Assembly (NCBI RefSeq): GCF_900103825.1
Contig: NZ_FNIF01000026.1
Span: 1 to 64,000, forward strand
Direction: 5' to 3'
DNA length: 64,000 nt
Origin: Paenibacillus sp. yr247
Lineage (GTDB): Bacteria; Bacillota; Bacilli; Paenibacillales; NBRC-103111
Each line of letters begins with the position of its first letter. Position 1 is the first letter of the stretch. The notes beneath the pieces were generated by a model that worked only from the letters and a program-made list of their open reading frames with translations, had not been told where the DNA came from and searched no databases. Below, in pieces: positions 41,787-51,162 of this stretch. The position numbers and the translations under genes were made by a program.

Positions 41787-42584
41787 TTAGACTTCCCAGT
41801 CGTTTCTCAGCTTCTCATAAAGCTGGGCTGCGTAAGCGGCAGGATCTTGCGTAAACCCGAGGTCATGTTCTAATTTCTTCGCAAAATAGTGAGCGATCGG
41901 TACCGCTAACTCCGCTAATCTTACATTAGGCATCGTAGGTATTCGCTCGACCCAGGCCTGCAGAAGCTGCCAATCCTTTGCAGAGATCTCTTGTCTTTTA
42001 CTTTCCTCAATCTCCAATGCAAGAACGGGATAGTTCTTTTTGTAGATCGCTTTTTCCAACTGTTTACGACGTTTCATCCGTTCAAAACGGGCTTCAATCA
42101 CAACAATAGTTCCGGCTACCATATCGCCGATGCGCTTATCTTTCGAGCTTAAGAAGATACTGACTGCACCTAAAAAGTAGAACGTTGGCATGATATCAAG
42201 CAAACGGAACAGGTTGCGAATCAAGATTGATAATAACGTAGCTGATTGACCGTTGTTTTGAAGCACTCGAAGCCCGAGCATTCTCTTGCCAGGTGTTTGC
42301 CCACCCATGAAAGCTTCCGTGCAAACGAAGTAGCCCAAGTTCAATACAATCCATAGAACAATGGAAATTGCGATTAAATAATCGGCAATGGCAGGCAGCC
42401 AGTCCCCCGAATATAACCTGCTCACCAAAATAACGAACAAAAATAGAATGCCATTGATCACAAGTAAAATCAAACTATCAATCAAATGCGCTAACGTCCT
42501 GCTGCCAATTCCTGCGGTATGAAATTGTAATTGCACCTGCTCAGGTGTAATAATCGTTATTTCTTTATCCAGAGACTCGTTCAT
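41787..42584 (-). CDS. RDD family membrane protein
   Basis: 265 residues. The RDD domain (about 20-170) has three helices with the conserved AHLIDSLILLVINGILFLF, GGQTPGKRMLGLRVL and KDKRIGDMVAGTIVVIE parts. The C-terminal 100 residues are soluble and include a LEIEESKRQEISAKDWQLLQAW helix. It is divergent to the SpoIIM-like gene; RDD and SpoIIM-like proteins are commonly encoded together with MoxR and DUF58 genes, as here. ATG after AAGGAG. Confidence 0.9.
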   Translation of the reverse strand: MNESLDKEITIITPEQVQLQFHTAGIGSRTLAHLIDSLILLVINGILFLFVILVSRLYSGDWLPAIADYLIAISIVLWIVLNLGYFVCTEAFMGGQTPGKRMLGLRVLQNNGQSATLLSILIRNLFRLLDIMPTFYFLGAVSIFLSSKDKRIGDMVAGTIVVIEARFERMKRRKQLEKAIYKKNYPVLALEIEESKRQEISAKDWQLLQAWVERIPTMPNVRLAELAVPIAHYFAKKLEHDLGFTQDPAAYAAQLYEKLRNDWEV

Positions 42585-42687
42585 AGTATCTCCTTACGAT
42601 TTCAAAATTATGGTAAATGAACTCCATGATATGATAAAATGAACAAGCAAAACTGGAAGAGTACTACGAAAACTCAGGAGGCACCCC

Positions 42688-43659
42688 ATGGATATCTCGC
42701 GCTTTATTCGAGAACATAAACCGCAATGGACGGAGCTTGAAGAGCTGCTGATTCAGCTTAGTAAGCGGACGAGCAGCCTGCAAGCTGGCCATGTGAATAG
42801 ATTTACTGAGCTTTACAAAGTCGCATCTGCTCATTTGGCTACCTTACAAACTCATTTACCTGCGGATGAAACAACGATATATTTGAATCATCTTGTGTCC
42901 CAAGCCCACAATGCGATGTATAAGGAAAGTAATAAAAGCAGCACCCAGCTGAAGGAGTTCTTCCTTCACTACTTTCCATCACTTATCCAAGCAAGAAGCC
43001 TCTTCATCGGCTTTGCCCTTATCCTATTCCTGCTGGGAGGGCTGCTGGGCTTCCTGTCCGTTTGGAACGACCCGCTAAATCTATCGATGATCATGCCTGG
43101 CGCAATGGCCGATAGCATTGATCCTTCCAAAACGGCCGGTTCACGTGGGGACTTACATTCCCCCCTCGTTTCTACAGCCATTATGACGAATAACATTCGG
43201 GTCGCTGTCCTTGCCTTTATTAGCGGTATGACGCTTGGTCTCGGCACCGTCTATTTAATGATTAGCAACGGCCTTATCGTTGGAGCACTTGCTGCCGTCT
43301 TCATGCAATCAGGTAAGAGCTATGTATTTTGGGCCTACATACTGCCGCATGGGATTATTGAGCTTACCGCTATATTTATCGCAGGCGGAGCCGGTTTATA
43401 TATGGGCTATCGCTTTTTCGTTCCGGGACCCTATCCGCGCAAGCTGCGCTTTCTGGAATCGGCCAAGGAATCGGCCCAACTTCTGATCGGCACCATTCCT
43501 TTATTCATCATTGCAGGGATTATTGAAGGATACATTACACCATCCACTTTGTCGCTAGAGGTTAAATATCTCATAGCCGGAGTCACATTGTTCATCCTCG
43601 CCCTTTATTACGGATATGGCATTAGTAAACGATCTAAAAACAAACAATTAACGCTATAA
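42688..43659 (+). CDS. Stage II sporulation protein M-like membrane protein
   Basis: 323 residues. An N-terminal soluble helical domain (about 1-100) precedes five or six helices. The SpoIIM-like core has NNIRVAVLAFISGMTLGLGTVYLM, then ALAAVFMQ, and FWAYILPHGIIELTAIFIAGGAGLYMG, which is the family's most conserved part. In sporulation SpoIIM belongs to the DMP peptidoglycan hydrolase complex; the SpoIIM-like proteins near MoxR genes have unknown roles. Start follows AGGAGGCACC. It converges with the DUF58 gene with a 6-base overlap. Confidence 0.9.
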   Translation: MDISRFIREHKPQWTELEELLIQLSKRTSSLQAGHVNRFTELYKVASAHLATLQTHLPADETTIYLNHLVSQAHNAMYKESNKSSTQLKEFFLHYFPSLIQARSLFIGFALILFLLGGLLGFLSVWNDPLNLSMIMPGAMADSIDPSKTAGSRGDLHSPLVSTAIMTNNIRVAVLAFISGMTLGLGTVYLMISNGLIVGALAAVFMQSGKSYVFWAYILPHGIIELTAIFIAGGAGLYMGYRFFVPGPYPRKLRFLESAKESAQLLIGTIPLFIIAGIIEGYITPSTLSLEVKYLIAGVTLFILALYYGYGISKRSKNKQLTL

Positions 43660-45027
43660 ATGATCTCTCGATTTCAAATCTAAATAAGCATTAACGGCGC
43701 TTAGTGTCAGTTGGTCGGCAGGGACATCCATCACGGGGATGCCTTTGCCGGCCATTTTGGTTACGTAGGCGTAACGATCCGTAGTAAATTTGTGGGCAAT
43801 ACTTTGCCGGTAAGCCTGCTGGCTATCCTCTGCACGAATACGCACCCACTGATGGATAAGCGGATCCTGCAACGATAAGAGCAGCACATGATGACTTCTG
43901 CGCAGCCGCTGTACATAGGGCAGCATCTCTTGATCATACAGATAGCTCTCCATATCGGAAAATAGCACAACAAGCGAGCGTTTTTTCAGAAAACGCAGCA
44001 CATGGGAGAAGGCGATCTGTGTACTCGATTCAACAAAATCGGTGCGAAGATCATAAACAGCCTTCGTTAACACCTGCAGATGAGGAAGTCCTTTTCCAGC
44101 TGGGACGTATACTTTCACTTGATTGGAGTAAGCGATTAGCGCAACTTGATCCCCTTGTTTAAGTGCTACAGCTGCTAGTGTTAAGGCGGCTTCCAGCGAC
44201 CGATCCAGCTTCACTTGACCTTCAAGCTCAATGGCCATTTGACGACCGCAATCCAGCACTAACGTTACAATCTTTCCTTTTTCCGGCTGAAAAAGGTTCG
44301 TCATCAGCTTCGTCGTGCGAGCAGACGCTTTCCAATTGATATGCCGGATGTCGTCGCCTTGCACATAATCACGGATATAGTGAAACTCTGATCCGCTGCG
44401 CTGCTTTTTGAATAGTCGATGGCCTTCTAGAATTAAAGCGTCTTGAACGGCGCCAAGGACACCTCGTACCTGAGATAAGTCCGGATAGATCTCAATGGTA
44501 TCTTCTTGCTCCAAGCGCACTTGTTTCTTCCAAAGCCCCATGCCTCCAGAGTAACGCAAGTATACGTGTTCGAATACGTATTTCCCTCTTTCAAGAGCCA
44601 TGATTGTATAGAAGAAGGAAGCAGATGTTCCACGGAACGCGCCGCTTAATTGGTTGCGTACCATACGAAATGGAGGAGGCAAATGATCCGTTACCTCCAC
44701 TTGAACAGATTGCAGTTCCTTGGATTCAAGTTCAAGAGTCACCTCAAAACTGCTTCTGACATCCATTTGCTGCGGAAGTTTGCGACGGATAACCCAGCTG
44801 CTGCGTTTAGGAAGGAGCAAAAGATCAATAACGCTAAGCACGATAAGCAGCCCGTTGCAGCTCCAGAATACAGGTTGGACTGCATCAAAAACGGAGGCAA
44901 TTAATGTGACTACGGCACCTACTACTACAAGAGCAATGAAACGGAAAGTTGGCAGGATAAAATCCTGAAACAGAAATTTATCGAGGAACCGGAATAGAGC
45001 CGAGCGTCTCTTGGATGATGTGGTCAC
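43654..45027 (-). CDS. DUF58 domain protein
   Basis: 457 residues. Two N-terminal helices, then a beta-rich middle, and from about residue 210 the DUF58 core with RDYVQGDDIRHINWKASART, followed by a VWA-like VLDCGRQMA segment. DUF58 proteins are linked to MoxR AAA+ ATPases and may act as their effectors. The GTG at 45027 follows GGAGGGCGG, so the gene overlaps the moxR gene by 50 bases; the overlap implies translational coupling. Its 3' end overlaps the converging SpoIIM-like gene. Confidence 0.9.
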   Translation of the reverse strand: MTTSSKRRSALFRFLDKFLFQDFILPTFRFIALVVVGAVVTLIASVFDAVQPVFWSCNGLLIVLSVIDLLLLPKRSSWVIRRKLPQQMDVRSSFEVTLELESKELQSVQVEVTDHLPPPFRMVRNQLSGAFRGTSASFFYTIMALERGKYVFEHVYLRYSGGMGLWKKQVRLEQEDTIEIYPDLSQVRGVLGAVQDALILEGHRLFKKQRSGSEFHYIRDYVQGDDIRHINWKASARTTKLMTNLFQPEKGKIVTLVLDCGRQMAIELEGQVKLDRSLEAALTLAAVALKQGDQVALIAYSNQVKVYVPAGKGLPHLQVLTKAVYDLRTDFVESSTQIAFSHVLRFLKKRSLVVLFSDMESYLYDQEMLPYVQRLRRSHHVLLLSLQDPLIHQWVRIRAEDSQQAYRQSIAHKFTTDRYAYVTKMAGKGIPVMDVPADQLTLSAVNAYLDLKSRDHL

Positions 45028-45898
45028 TTGTTCCGCCCTCCAATTCCGCTTGCGGTGTGAGCAGCAGCCTGTGCCGCAGCGCAGGCCGCGCTACAAGCTT
45101 GATATCGTCTGGCGTGACATACATTCGACCATCCAGTAGGGCCCAAGCCTTACTTGCCATCAGCACGGCAATACCTGCGCGCGGACTCGCTCCCAGCTGT
45201 ACCCGTTTGGACTCGCGTGTTTTGCGAATGATTGTGGCGATGTAGGTGTATAAGGACTCTTCTACAACAACATCGGACAGCTGCTGCTGCAGCTCGGTGA
45301 TCCGCTCAGGGGTCAATATGGCCTCAAGCGACTCCTCATAATGCTGCTGAAACGGTACGTGATTACGGAGAATGGCGACTTCGGCTTCTTCACCGGGATA
45401 GTCAAGCACCAGCTTGAACAAGAAGCGATCGAGCTGTGCTTCCGGAAGTGGATAGGTGCCTTCGTACTCAACGGGATTCTGGGTGGCTACGACAAAGAAC
45501 GGATTAGGCAGCTTGTACGTATTCCCTTGGATCGTCACCTGCCGCTCTTCCATTGCTTCGAGCAGAGCCGCTTGTGTCTTCGGTCCGGAACGGTTAATTT
45601 CATCTGCCAATAACACATTAGTGAAAATAGGACCTTGAATCGTCGTAAACGAATGATCCTGCATATGATAAATGACGCTGCCAGTAATATCACCAGGCAT
45701 CAAATCTGGGGTAAATTGAATTCGGCGGTAGCCGCCGCCTGATAATTCCGCAAGGGTGCGCGCCATCTTCGTTTTCCCTAGGCCCGGCACACCTTCAAGC
45801 AGTACATGACCGCCGGCTAATAAGGCGGTGACGAGCAGCCTTATATTCAGCTTTTGGCCGAACAAGCGCCGCTCCATTTCTTGAATGATTTCATTCAT
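44978..45898 (-). CDS. MoxR-type AAA+ ATPase
   Basis: 306 residues. Walker A GVPGLGKTKMA, Walker B VLLADEINRS with GPKTQAALLEAMEE, sensor-1 FVVATQNPVEYEGTYPLPEAQLDRF and Arg finger all intact. The ATG at 45898 lies eight bases after AAGGAG, which is inside the end of the DUF4350 gene. MoxR ATPases are molecular chaperones acting on VWA/DUF58 partners; here the partner overlaps downstream. Confidence 0.94.
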   Translation of the reverse strand: MNEIIQEMERRLFGQKLNIRLLVTALLAGGHVLLEGVPGLGKTKMARTLAELSGGGYRRIQFTPDLMPGDITGSVIYHMQDHSFTTIQGPIFTNVLLADEINRSGPKTQAALLEAMEERQVTIQGNTYKLPNPFFVVATQNPVEYEGTYPLPEAQLDRFLFKLVLDYPGEEAEVAILRNHVPFQQHYEESLEAILTPERITELQQQLSDVVVEESLYTYIATIIRKTRESKRVQLGASPRAGIAVLMASKAWALLDGRMYVTPDDIKLVARPALRHRLLLTPQAELEGGTSDHIIQETLGSIPVPR

Positions 45899-45903
45899 TA
45901 CGC

Positions 45904-47109
45904 TCACTCCTTCTCCAAGTAGGCGATCATTTCGCCCATCTCCCGCGTTCGCTGCACGAACGCTTTGGTGCTTACGCCCCGCTGCTTCGCAGCGCGGGGC
46001 TTCGCAATGCCGCCGCTAGCTGCCGGCGGCTCCTCCAGCAGGCGCGCGAGCTGCGCCGCCTGCGCCTCAGACATGCGGCCGCGCGCAGCTTCAGCGGCCT
46101 GCAAAGCACTTGCGCTGGGGCTGAGCCCCCAGCGCTGATGCAGCAGCTGCCGCAGGAACAGCTGCTGGTGGGCAAGCGCCTCGCGCTGGTAGCTGAGGCG
46201 CTCGTACCAAGCGGCGACGGCGTGCACGCCCTCGTCGCCGCGGCGAACCGTCCACGCCCGCGGCGTGTGGACGGGGCCAAAGCGCTTGCCGCGCAGCCAG
46301 AGCCACAACAGCAGCGCGAGACCAAGCTGTACGCTGGCGAGCACGAGCCACGCGGGGTAGACGGCCAACAGTCCGGGCTTCGTCCCGAAGCCGTGATGAG
46401 TCTCATCGACCCACACGGCGTCCCAGGACTTCGCGAACAGTGGCCAGATCAATTCAAAATGGGACGCTTGATCAATCCTCCCATTCTGCATCCAGTTCGG
46501 GGTCAGCACCACGGTGATGCTGCCCAATCCTTCCTGGGTGCGGCTGGCGAGCACGCCGCGTTCATCTTCGAACAGCGCCCGCCCGCTTCCACCGGGCTTA
46601 ATCCGGTAGGGAGTATCCACCTTACCCGTCAACAAGCCCTCAGTTGGTGTAAAGTCCGACAAGACCCTTATGGTCGAGACAACTTCCGTACCGTCTATCG
46701 CTCTCTCCCCAGCACCATTCTTCTCTTCCCCGCCACCCACAAACACAGTCCCCCAAGGCTCCCACCCTTCGGGATTGCGATCAAACAGTACAACATCATT
46801 TCCCTTCCGGACCCAGCTCAGCAGCTGCTCTCGATCTGCCTTCGTCACACCCAACGGCTGTATGGCAACAAGCAGCATCTTTTCTCCATTAGGCAAATAC
46901 TTCCAACCTAACCGCCATTCCTTTATTGCATGCTGTTTCGTACTCAACAGCTCTTTCCAAGCTTTCGTACCGTCTACATCCGCCGAGAAGGACAGATTTG
47001 GAGGTTGGTCAGGGAGCTTCGGCTTTACCAGCCAGTAGCCTAACCCGAGAAACAGCAGGATACTGAGTGCTAGTCCCACATGCAGCTTATTCAGCCCTTT
47101 CATGTGCAT
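45904..47109 (-). CDS. DUF4350 domain membrane protein
   Basis: About 401 residues. One N-terminal helix, then an external DUF4350 domain (about residues 35-240, with FSADVDGTKAWKELL and DFTPTEGLLTG), a second helix and a cytoplasmic Ala/Arg-rich tail with a RTREMGEMIAYLEKE end. The second half is strikingly GC-rich compared with the first. I choose the ATG at 47109 after GGGAGGGG, though an ATG two codons later is as good. It overlaps the preceding DUF4129 gene by 23 bases. Function unknown; always near MoxR. Confidence 0.82.
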   Translation of the reverse strand: MHMKGLNKLHVGLALSILLFLGLGYWLVKPKLPDQPPNLSFSADVDGTKAWKELLSTKQHAIKEWRLGWKYLPNGEKMLLVAIQPLGVTKADREQLLSWVRKGNDVVLFDRNPEGWEPWGTVFVGGGEEKNGAGERAIDGTEVVSTIRVLSDFTPTEGLLTGKVDTPYRIKPGGSGRALFEDERGVLASRTQEGLGSITVVLTPNWMQNGRIDQASHFELIWPLFAKSWDAVWVDETHHGFGTKPGLLAVYPAWLVLASVQLGLALLLWLWLRGKRFGPVHTPRAWTVRRGDEGVHAVAAWYERLSYQREALAHQQLFLRQLLHQRWGLSPSASALQAAEAARGRMSEAQAAQLARLLEEPPAASGGIAKPRAAKQRGVSTKAFVQRTREMGEMIAYLEKE

Positions 47110-47740
47110 AGCCCCCCTCCCTGCCGATAACACGGGCAACTTGTTCATACATCCATGTAAACTGTTCTTCCGTCACAACTTCCTTGCCATACCAAATACG
47201 CTCAAAGAGCAGCGAGCTATCCTGAAACAATGGGACTAGCAAAGAAGCTGTACCTTCGAGCTCCGCCGCATACTCCCAGTTCGTCTTCCATTTTTCCACA
47301 CGAATCATACGCTGCGCTTCCAAAAAGAACAGAAGAGACAGAAAGACGGAACGCACACCCTCTCTCCAGTCACCTGCCCCTCTAAGTTCCGCTGCTTGCT
47401 GCCAATAAAAACGGTAAGAACGGCTAATTTCTCCTATCGGCAAGTAAGCCTCAGAACGGATGCGCTTTTGCCAAATAATTTGCTTCAAGAACCAATAGAT
47501 CGCAAATGCCGCAATCCCAAGAAGCGAGATGACAACACCGATGGTAAGCCAGTCTGTTACCGACTCGGATACTTGAAAATCGGGGAGCCAGCTCCGTATT
47601 TTGCGAAATGCTGGCTCCAACCATGCCCAGAAGGAGCCATTCTCTTTGACAGCATAAGCGGTGTATTCATCTTGCTTTAAAATTTGTTGTAATTTCTCTT
47701 TATCCTCTTGCAAGGAAGTCGCTAAAGCAGCATTAATCAT
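47087..47740 (-). CDS. DUF4129 domain membrane protein
   Basis: About 217 residues. One membrane helix (about residues 70-90) separates an N-terminal external part from the cytoplasmic DUF4129 domain, with YRFYWQQAAELRGAGDWREGVRSVFLSLL and WYGKEVVTEEQF near the C terminus. The start at 47740 overlaps the stop of the previous membrane protein gene. DUF4129 appears with MoxR clusters widely and may relate to transglutaminase-like parts of other family members. Confidence 0.85.
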   Translation of the reverse strand: MINAALATSLQEDKEKLQQILKQDEYTAYAVKENGSFWAWLEPAFRKIRSWLPDFQVSESVTDWLTIGVVISLLGIAAFAIYWFLKQIIWQKRIRSEAYLPIGEISRSYRFYWQQAAELRGAGDWREGVRSVFLSLLFFLEAQRMIRVEKWKTNWEYAAELEGTASLLVPLFQDSSLLFERIWYGKEVVTEEQFTWMYEQVARVIGREGGYAHERAE

Positions 47741-48731
47741 TCTTTTTATCCAAATCAATCGGTATCGTACTTTCTATCAACGATTCAAGTCCCAATCCTT
47801 CATTACGCACCTTCAGATCGAAAAAGCTAACCGCATACGGCAAAAACCATAGGGACAAAACTAAGATTGAAATTAAGCTTTGTAACAACTGAGCCCATAA
47901 TCCTAAACCAAAGACAGCAGCAATAATTAGTTGAATAACGAAGAGAAAAAGATACAAAATGAGAGTCAGCACAACATACATCCAAAATAAACGCCAGAAG
48001 CTGCGTCGGGTTAATTTCCAACTGCGTCCTAGACCAATGGACTCTTCTCCCAGTGCAACAAAAGGCAAATAATAGCACCAACGAATGAAAAAATAAGTAA
48101 AGGTGAAGATTGCACCTAGACCAAGAATGACGAAAAAAATAATGGTTAGTGCCATCGCACCTCCACCCAAACCTCCTATCGCACTTGAGAAGCTTCCTCC
48201 TATTGCGAAAACGATAGCAAAAATAACAATAACAATAGCAAGACCTATATATAATCCAAACATAATGAGTGCATCCAAGAACGTACTTCCCGCTAACGGC
48301 CAAAATCGACGGAACGATTTCTTCAATAGCTGCCCGACTCCAGGTATTTCTTCGCCAAAGAGGCTGGCTTTAACAAGATGAACGACGGAAGCTGCCGAGG
48401 CTGGCATGAGACCAAGAATCATGATGGGAACTAGAACCAACACTAAAAGGAGGGTTTTCCATATGTCTCCTGCTTGCATTGCAGTATTCTTTTGTAGGAA
48501 AGAACCAGGTCCAAACATATCCTGCAAGGATCCACCGTTGCGAATCTGATCAAGAATAGATGCCGATGTACTTGCCGTCTCTTGATACGTAAGCAAATGC
48601 TGCAGTAAATAAAATGGACCGAATAAAATCAGCATAATCAATGTTAATTTCACGAAATGCCTGCGATACAATTGGAAGCTGCGATCTAATATTCTTCCAA
48701 TACCCATTGGTCTTAATGGTACGTTTTGCAT
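47733..48731 (-). CDS. Multi-pass membrane protein at head of the MoxR operon
   Basis: 332 residues with six predicted helices; two extremely hydrophobic Gly/Ile-rich ones lie near residues 160-220. The sequence LGRSWKLTRRSFWRLFWMYVVL is typical of the glycerophosphodiester-phosphodiesterase-like membrane domain (GPDPase_memb/DUF975-like) proteins. Start at 48731, after AGGGGGTTCTCC; the frame extends 17 codons further without a site. It probably begins the operon of five genes. Role unknown. Confidence 0.8.
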   Translation of the reverse strand: MQNVPLRPMGIGRILDRSFQLYRRHFVKLTLIMLILFGPFYLLQHLLTYQETASTSASILDQIRNGGSLQDMFGPGSFLQKNTAMQAGDIWKTLLLVLVLVPIMILGLMPASAASVVHLVKASLFGEEIPGVGQLLKKSFRRFWPLAGSTFLDALIMFGLYIGLAIVIVIFAIVFAIGGSFSSAIGGLGGGAMALTIIFFVILGLGAIFTFTYFFIRWCYYLPFVALGEESIGLGRSWKLTRRSFWRLFWMYVVLTLILYLFLFVIQLIIAAVFGLGLWAQLLQSLISILVLSLWFLPYAVSFFDLKVRNEGLGLESLIESTIPIDLDKKND

Positions 48732-48839
48732 GGAGAACCCCCTAAATGTTGGTAATTCATATACTACCTGACTATTATACACTAAACCCTCAAATTTCTG
48801 ACCATCAAATTGTACACAAAAAACTAGATCAATTTGAAA

Positions 48840-48902
48840 TCATCGATCTAGTTCTACTCTGTTTCGTCCACCGGATTTCACACGATAAAGTGCGTGTTTA
48901 TA
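48840..48902 (-). pseudogene. GGDEF-domain C-terminal fossil
   Basis: A 20-codon minus-strand frame reads HALYRVKSGGRNRVEL before its stop. This is the signature end of GGDEF diguanylate cyclase domains (ALYxAKxxGRNRV). Nothing upstream resembles the rest of the domain, and topB starts 60 bases away in the other direction, so only the tail of a lost gene remains. Confidence 0.65.
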
Positions 48903-48963
48903 TTTGAAAATAGGGCTTGTTTCGCTTATGCTAATTTGTAATTAGAAATGAGGTTGTTTTCAT

Positions 48964-51111
48964 ATGAAAATTCTTGTACTTACCGAAAAACCGAGTGTCG
49001 CCAAAGAAATTGCCCGTGTCCTCGGCTGTAACCAAAAGCAAAAACACCATTATGAAGGTGCCAAATATGTCGTTACTTGGGCGCTCGGCCATCTCGTCAC
49101 CCTTGCAGAGCCCGATGATTACGATCCCAAGTACAAAACCTGGAACCTGGAAGATCTCCCCATCATCCCTGAGCGCATGAAGCTTAAGGTGATGAAGGAA
49201 ACATCGCAGCAGTACCGTGCGATCGAACAGCTCAGCCGCCGGGGTGACCTTGCAGAGCTGGTCATTGCGACGGATGCGGGGCGCGAAGGCGAGCTCGTCG
49301 CGCGCTGGATTATGGAGCTGATCCGCTGGAAGAAGCCGTTCAAACGGCTTTGGATCTCGTCGCAGACGGATCAGGCGATTCGCGAAGGCTTCGCACAGCT
49401 GAAGCCGGGCACAGACTACAACCGGCTGTATCAAGCAGCCGTCTGCCGTTCCGAGGCCGATTGGTTGATCGGCCTGAATGTGACCCGCGCGCTGACGAGC
49501 AAGTTCGGCGCGTCCTTGTCTGCTGGGCGTGTGCAGACGCCCACGCTGGCTATGATGATCAACCGCGAGGCGGAAATCCGGGATTTCCGGTCCGTCGACT
49601 ATTGGTTGATCGAGGCCGATCTGGGCTCTTTCCGCGCGGTGTGGCGAGACCCCAAAACAGGCGATACGCGCATTTTTGACCGCGAGCGCGCAGATGCCTT
49701 AAAAGCGAAGCTGCAGGGCCAGAGCGGCAAAATCCTGCACGTGCAAAAAACGGAGAAGCAGATTCCGCATCCGCTTGCTTATGATCTAACCGAATTGCAG
49801 CGCGATGCCAACCGCAAATTTGGTTTCTCAGCCAAACAGACTTCGAATGTGCTGCAAAGATTGTATGAGCAGTACAAGTTGGTCACCTATCCGCGTACCG
49901 ATTCACGTTACTTGACCTCGGACATGGTGCCGACCCTGCTTGGCAGGCTCAAGGGCGCAGCTATTGGCCCTTATGCAGCGCTAGCGGCTCCTTTTATACG
50001 CAAACCGTTAACGATTACGAAACGCATAGTCGACGATACCAAGGTAAGCGACCACCATGCAATTATTCCAACCGGTGAAGCCATTTCGCTCGCCACCTTA
50101 AGCGCTGACGAACGCCGTCTCTATGATCTCATTTTACGGAGATTCCTAGCCTTATTCTGCGGTCCTTGCCGCTATGATGAAACCAAGCTGACTGTGGAAA
50201 TAGCTGGAGAGAAGCTGTATGCATCGGGTAAAGTGGTTAAACAAGCCGGTTGGAAAGACGTGTACGGAGCCACTGATTTCACTGATCCAGATCGGGAAGA
50301 AACCGAGTCTGATGACGACTCGGCTCAATTGCTGCCCCAAGCTGCCGAAAAAGACGCCGTAACCGTCCGTAACGCCCGTCAATTAAGCCGCCAGACGAAA
50401 CCGCCTGCCAGATACAACGAGGCCTCCTTGCTTTCTCAAATGGAAAAATGGGGCCTCGGCACGCCTGCTACACGCGCTGACATTATTGAGAAGCTTGTGT
50501 CTTCCGACACTATTGAACGTCAGGGCTCCTTACTCGTTCCGACAGGTAAAGGCACTCAGCTCATCGAGCTCGCTTCAGAGGAGCTTCGCTCTCCTGAACT
50601 AACGGCCCGCTGGGAGCTGGAGCTTGAACGTATATCCAAAGGCAAAGGAAGCATGGAGCATTTTCTAAGTGGTATTCGCAAAAAAACTGCGGAGCTGGTC
50701 GATGAGGTTAAGAAAAGCTCTGCAGCCTATAAACCGCATAACTTAACAGGCAGCAAATGTCCGGATTGCGGGGAATACCTTCAGGAAGTAAAGGGAAAAC
50801 GCGGCCGTTACCTCGTCTGTTCCAGCCGGGAGTGCTCCTATAAGCGCGAAGCAGACGGACAGCTAACCAACCACCGTTGCCCCCAGTGTCATAAAAAGAT
50901 GGAGATCCACACCGGCAAATCCGGTAAGTATTTTCAATGCCGTCCTTGCAACGTGGTTGAAAAAGTAGACAACGAGTCCACCGGCGGCGGCCGACGCGCC
51001 TCAGCGAAAGCAAACCGACAGCTGATCGAGAAGTTTTCCGATCAATCCCAACTAGGGAACTCTCTCGCTGACAAATTACTAGCTGCGCTGCAGCAGAAGA
51101 AGGACGAGTAA
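48964..51111 (+). CDS. topB: DNA topoisomerase III
   Basis: 715 residues, type IA topoisomerase. The Toprim domain starts at TEKPSVAKEIARVLG with DAGREGELVARWIM as acidic motif; the active-site Tyr309 is in YPRTDSRYLT; SYPRT-like and HHAIIPTG boxes follow. Two C-terminal zinc ribbons lie at about residues 599-690 (CPDCGEY and CPQCHKK). It relaxes and decatenates DNA. Start follows GAGG. Part of the gene around 49210-49700 is very GC-rich compared with flanks. Monocistronic with terminator. Confidence 0.96.
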   Translation: MKILVLTEKPSVAKEIARVLGCNQKQKHHYEGAKYVVTWALGHLVTLAEPDDYDPKYKTWNLEDLPIIPERMKLKVMKETSQQYRAIEQLSRRGDLAELVIATDAGREGELVARWIMELIRWKKPFKRLWISSQTDQAIREGFAQLKPGTDYNRLYQAAVCRSEADWLIGLNVTRALTSKFGASLSAGRVQTPTLAMMINREAEIRDFRSVDYWLIEADLGSFRAVWRDPKTGDTRIFDRERADALKAKLQGQSGKILHVQKTEKQIPHPLAYDLTELQRDANRKFGFSAKQTSNVLQRLYEQYKLVTYPRTDSRYLTSDMVPTLLGRLKGAAIGPYAALAAPFIRKPLTITKRIVDDTKVSDHHAIIPTGEAISLATLSADERRLYDLILRRFLALFCGPCRYDETKLTVEIAGEKLYASGKVVKQAGWKDVYGATDFTDPDREETESDDDSAQLLPQAAEKDAVTVRNARQLSRQTKPPARYNEASLLSQMEKWGLGTPATRADIIEKLVSSDTIERQGSLLVPTGKGTQLIELASEELRSPELTARWELELERISKGKGSMEHFLSGIRKKTAELVDEVKKSSAAYKPHNLTGSKCPDCGEYLQEVKGKRGRYLVCSSRECSYKREADGQLTNHRCPQCHKKMEIHTGKSGKYFQCRPCNVVEKVDNESTGGGRRASAKANRQLIEKFSDQSQLGNSLADKLLAALQQKKDE

Positions 51112-51128
51112 ACTCACTTTCTACAAAA

Positions 51129-51162
51129 AAACCAAGCGGTGACTTTCGCCATCGCTTGGTTT
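51129..51162. terminator. Terminator after topB
   Basis: AAACCAAGCG pairs with CGCTTGGTTT, 14-base loop. A T-run follows on the plus strand; an A-run precedes it, so it can serve both converging genes. Confidence 0.85.

Noticed and set aside
46138-46911. A 257-codon plus-strand frame opposite the DUF4350 gene
   Set aside because: Composition shadow of the GC-rich tail; the minus-strand frame fits the MoxR operon with coupled starts.
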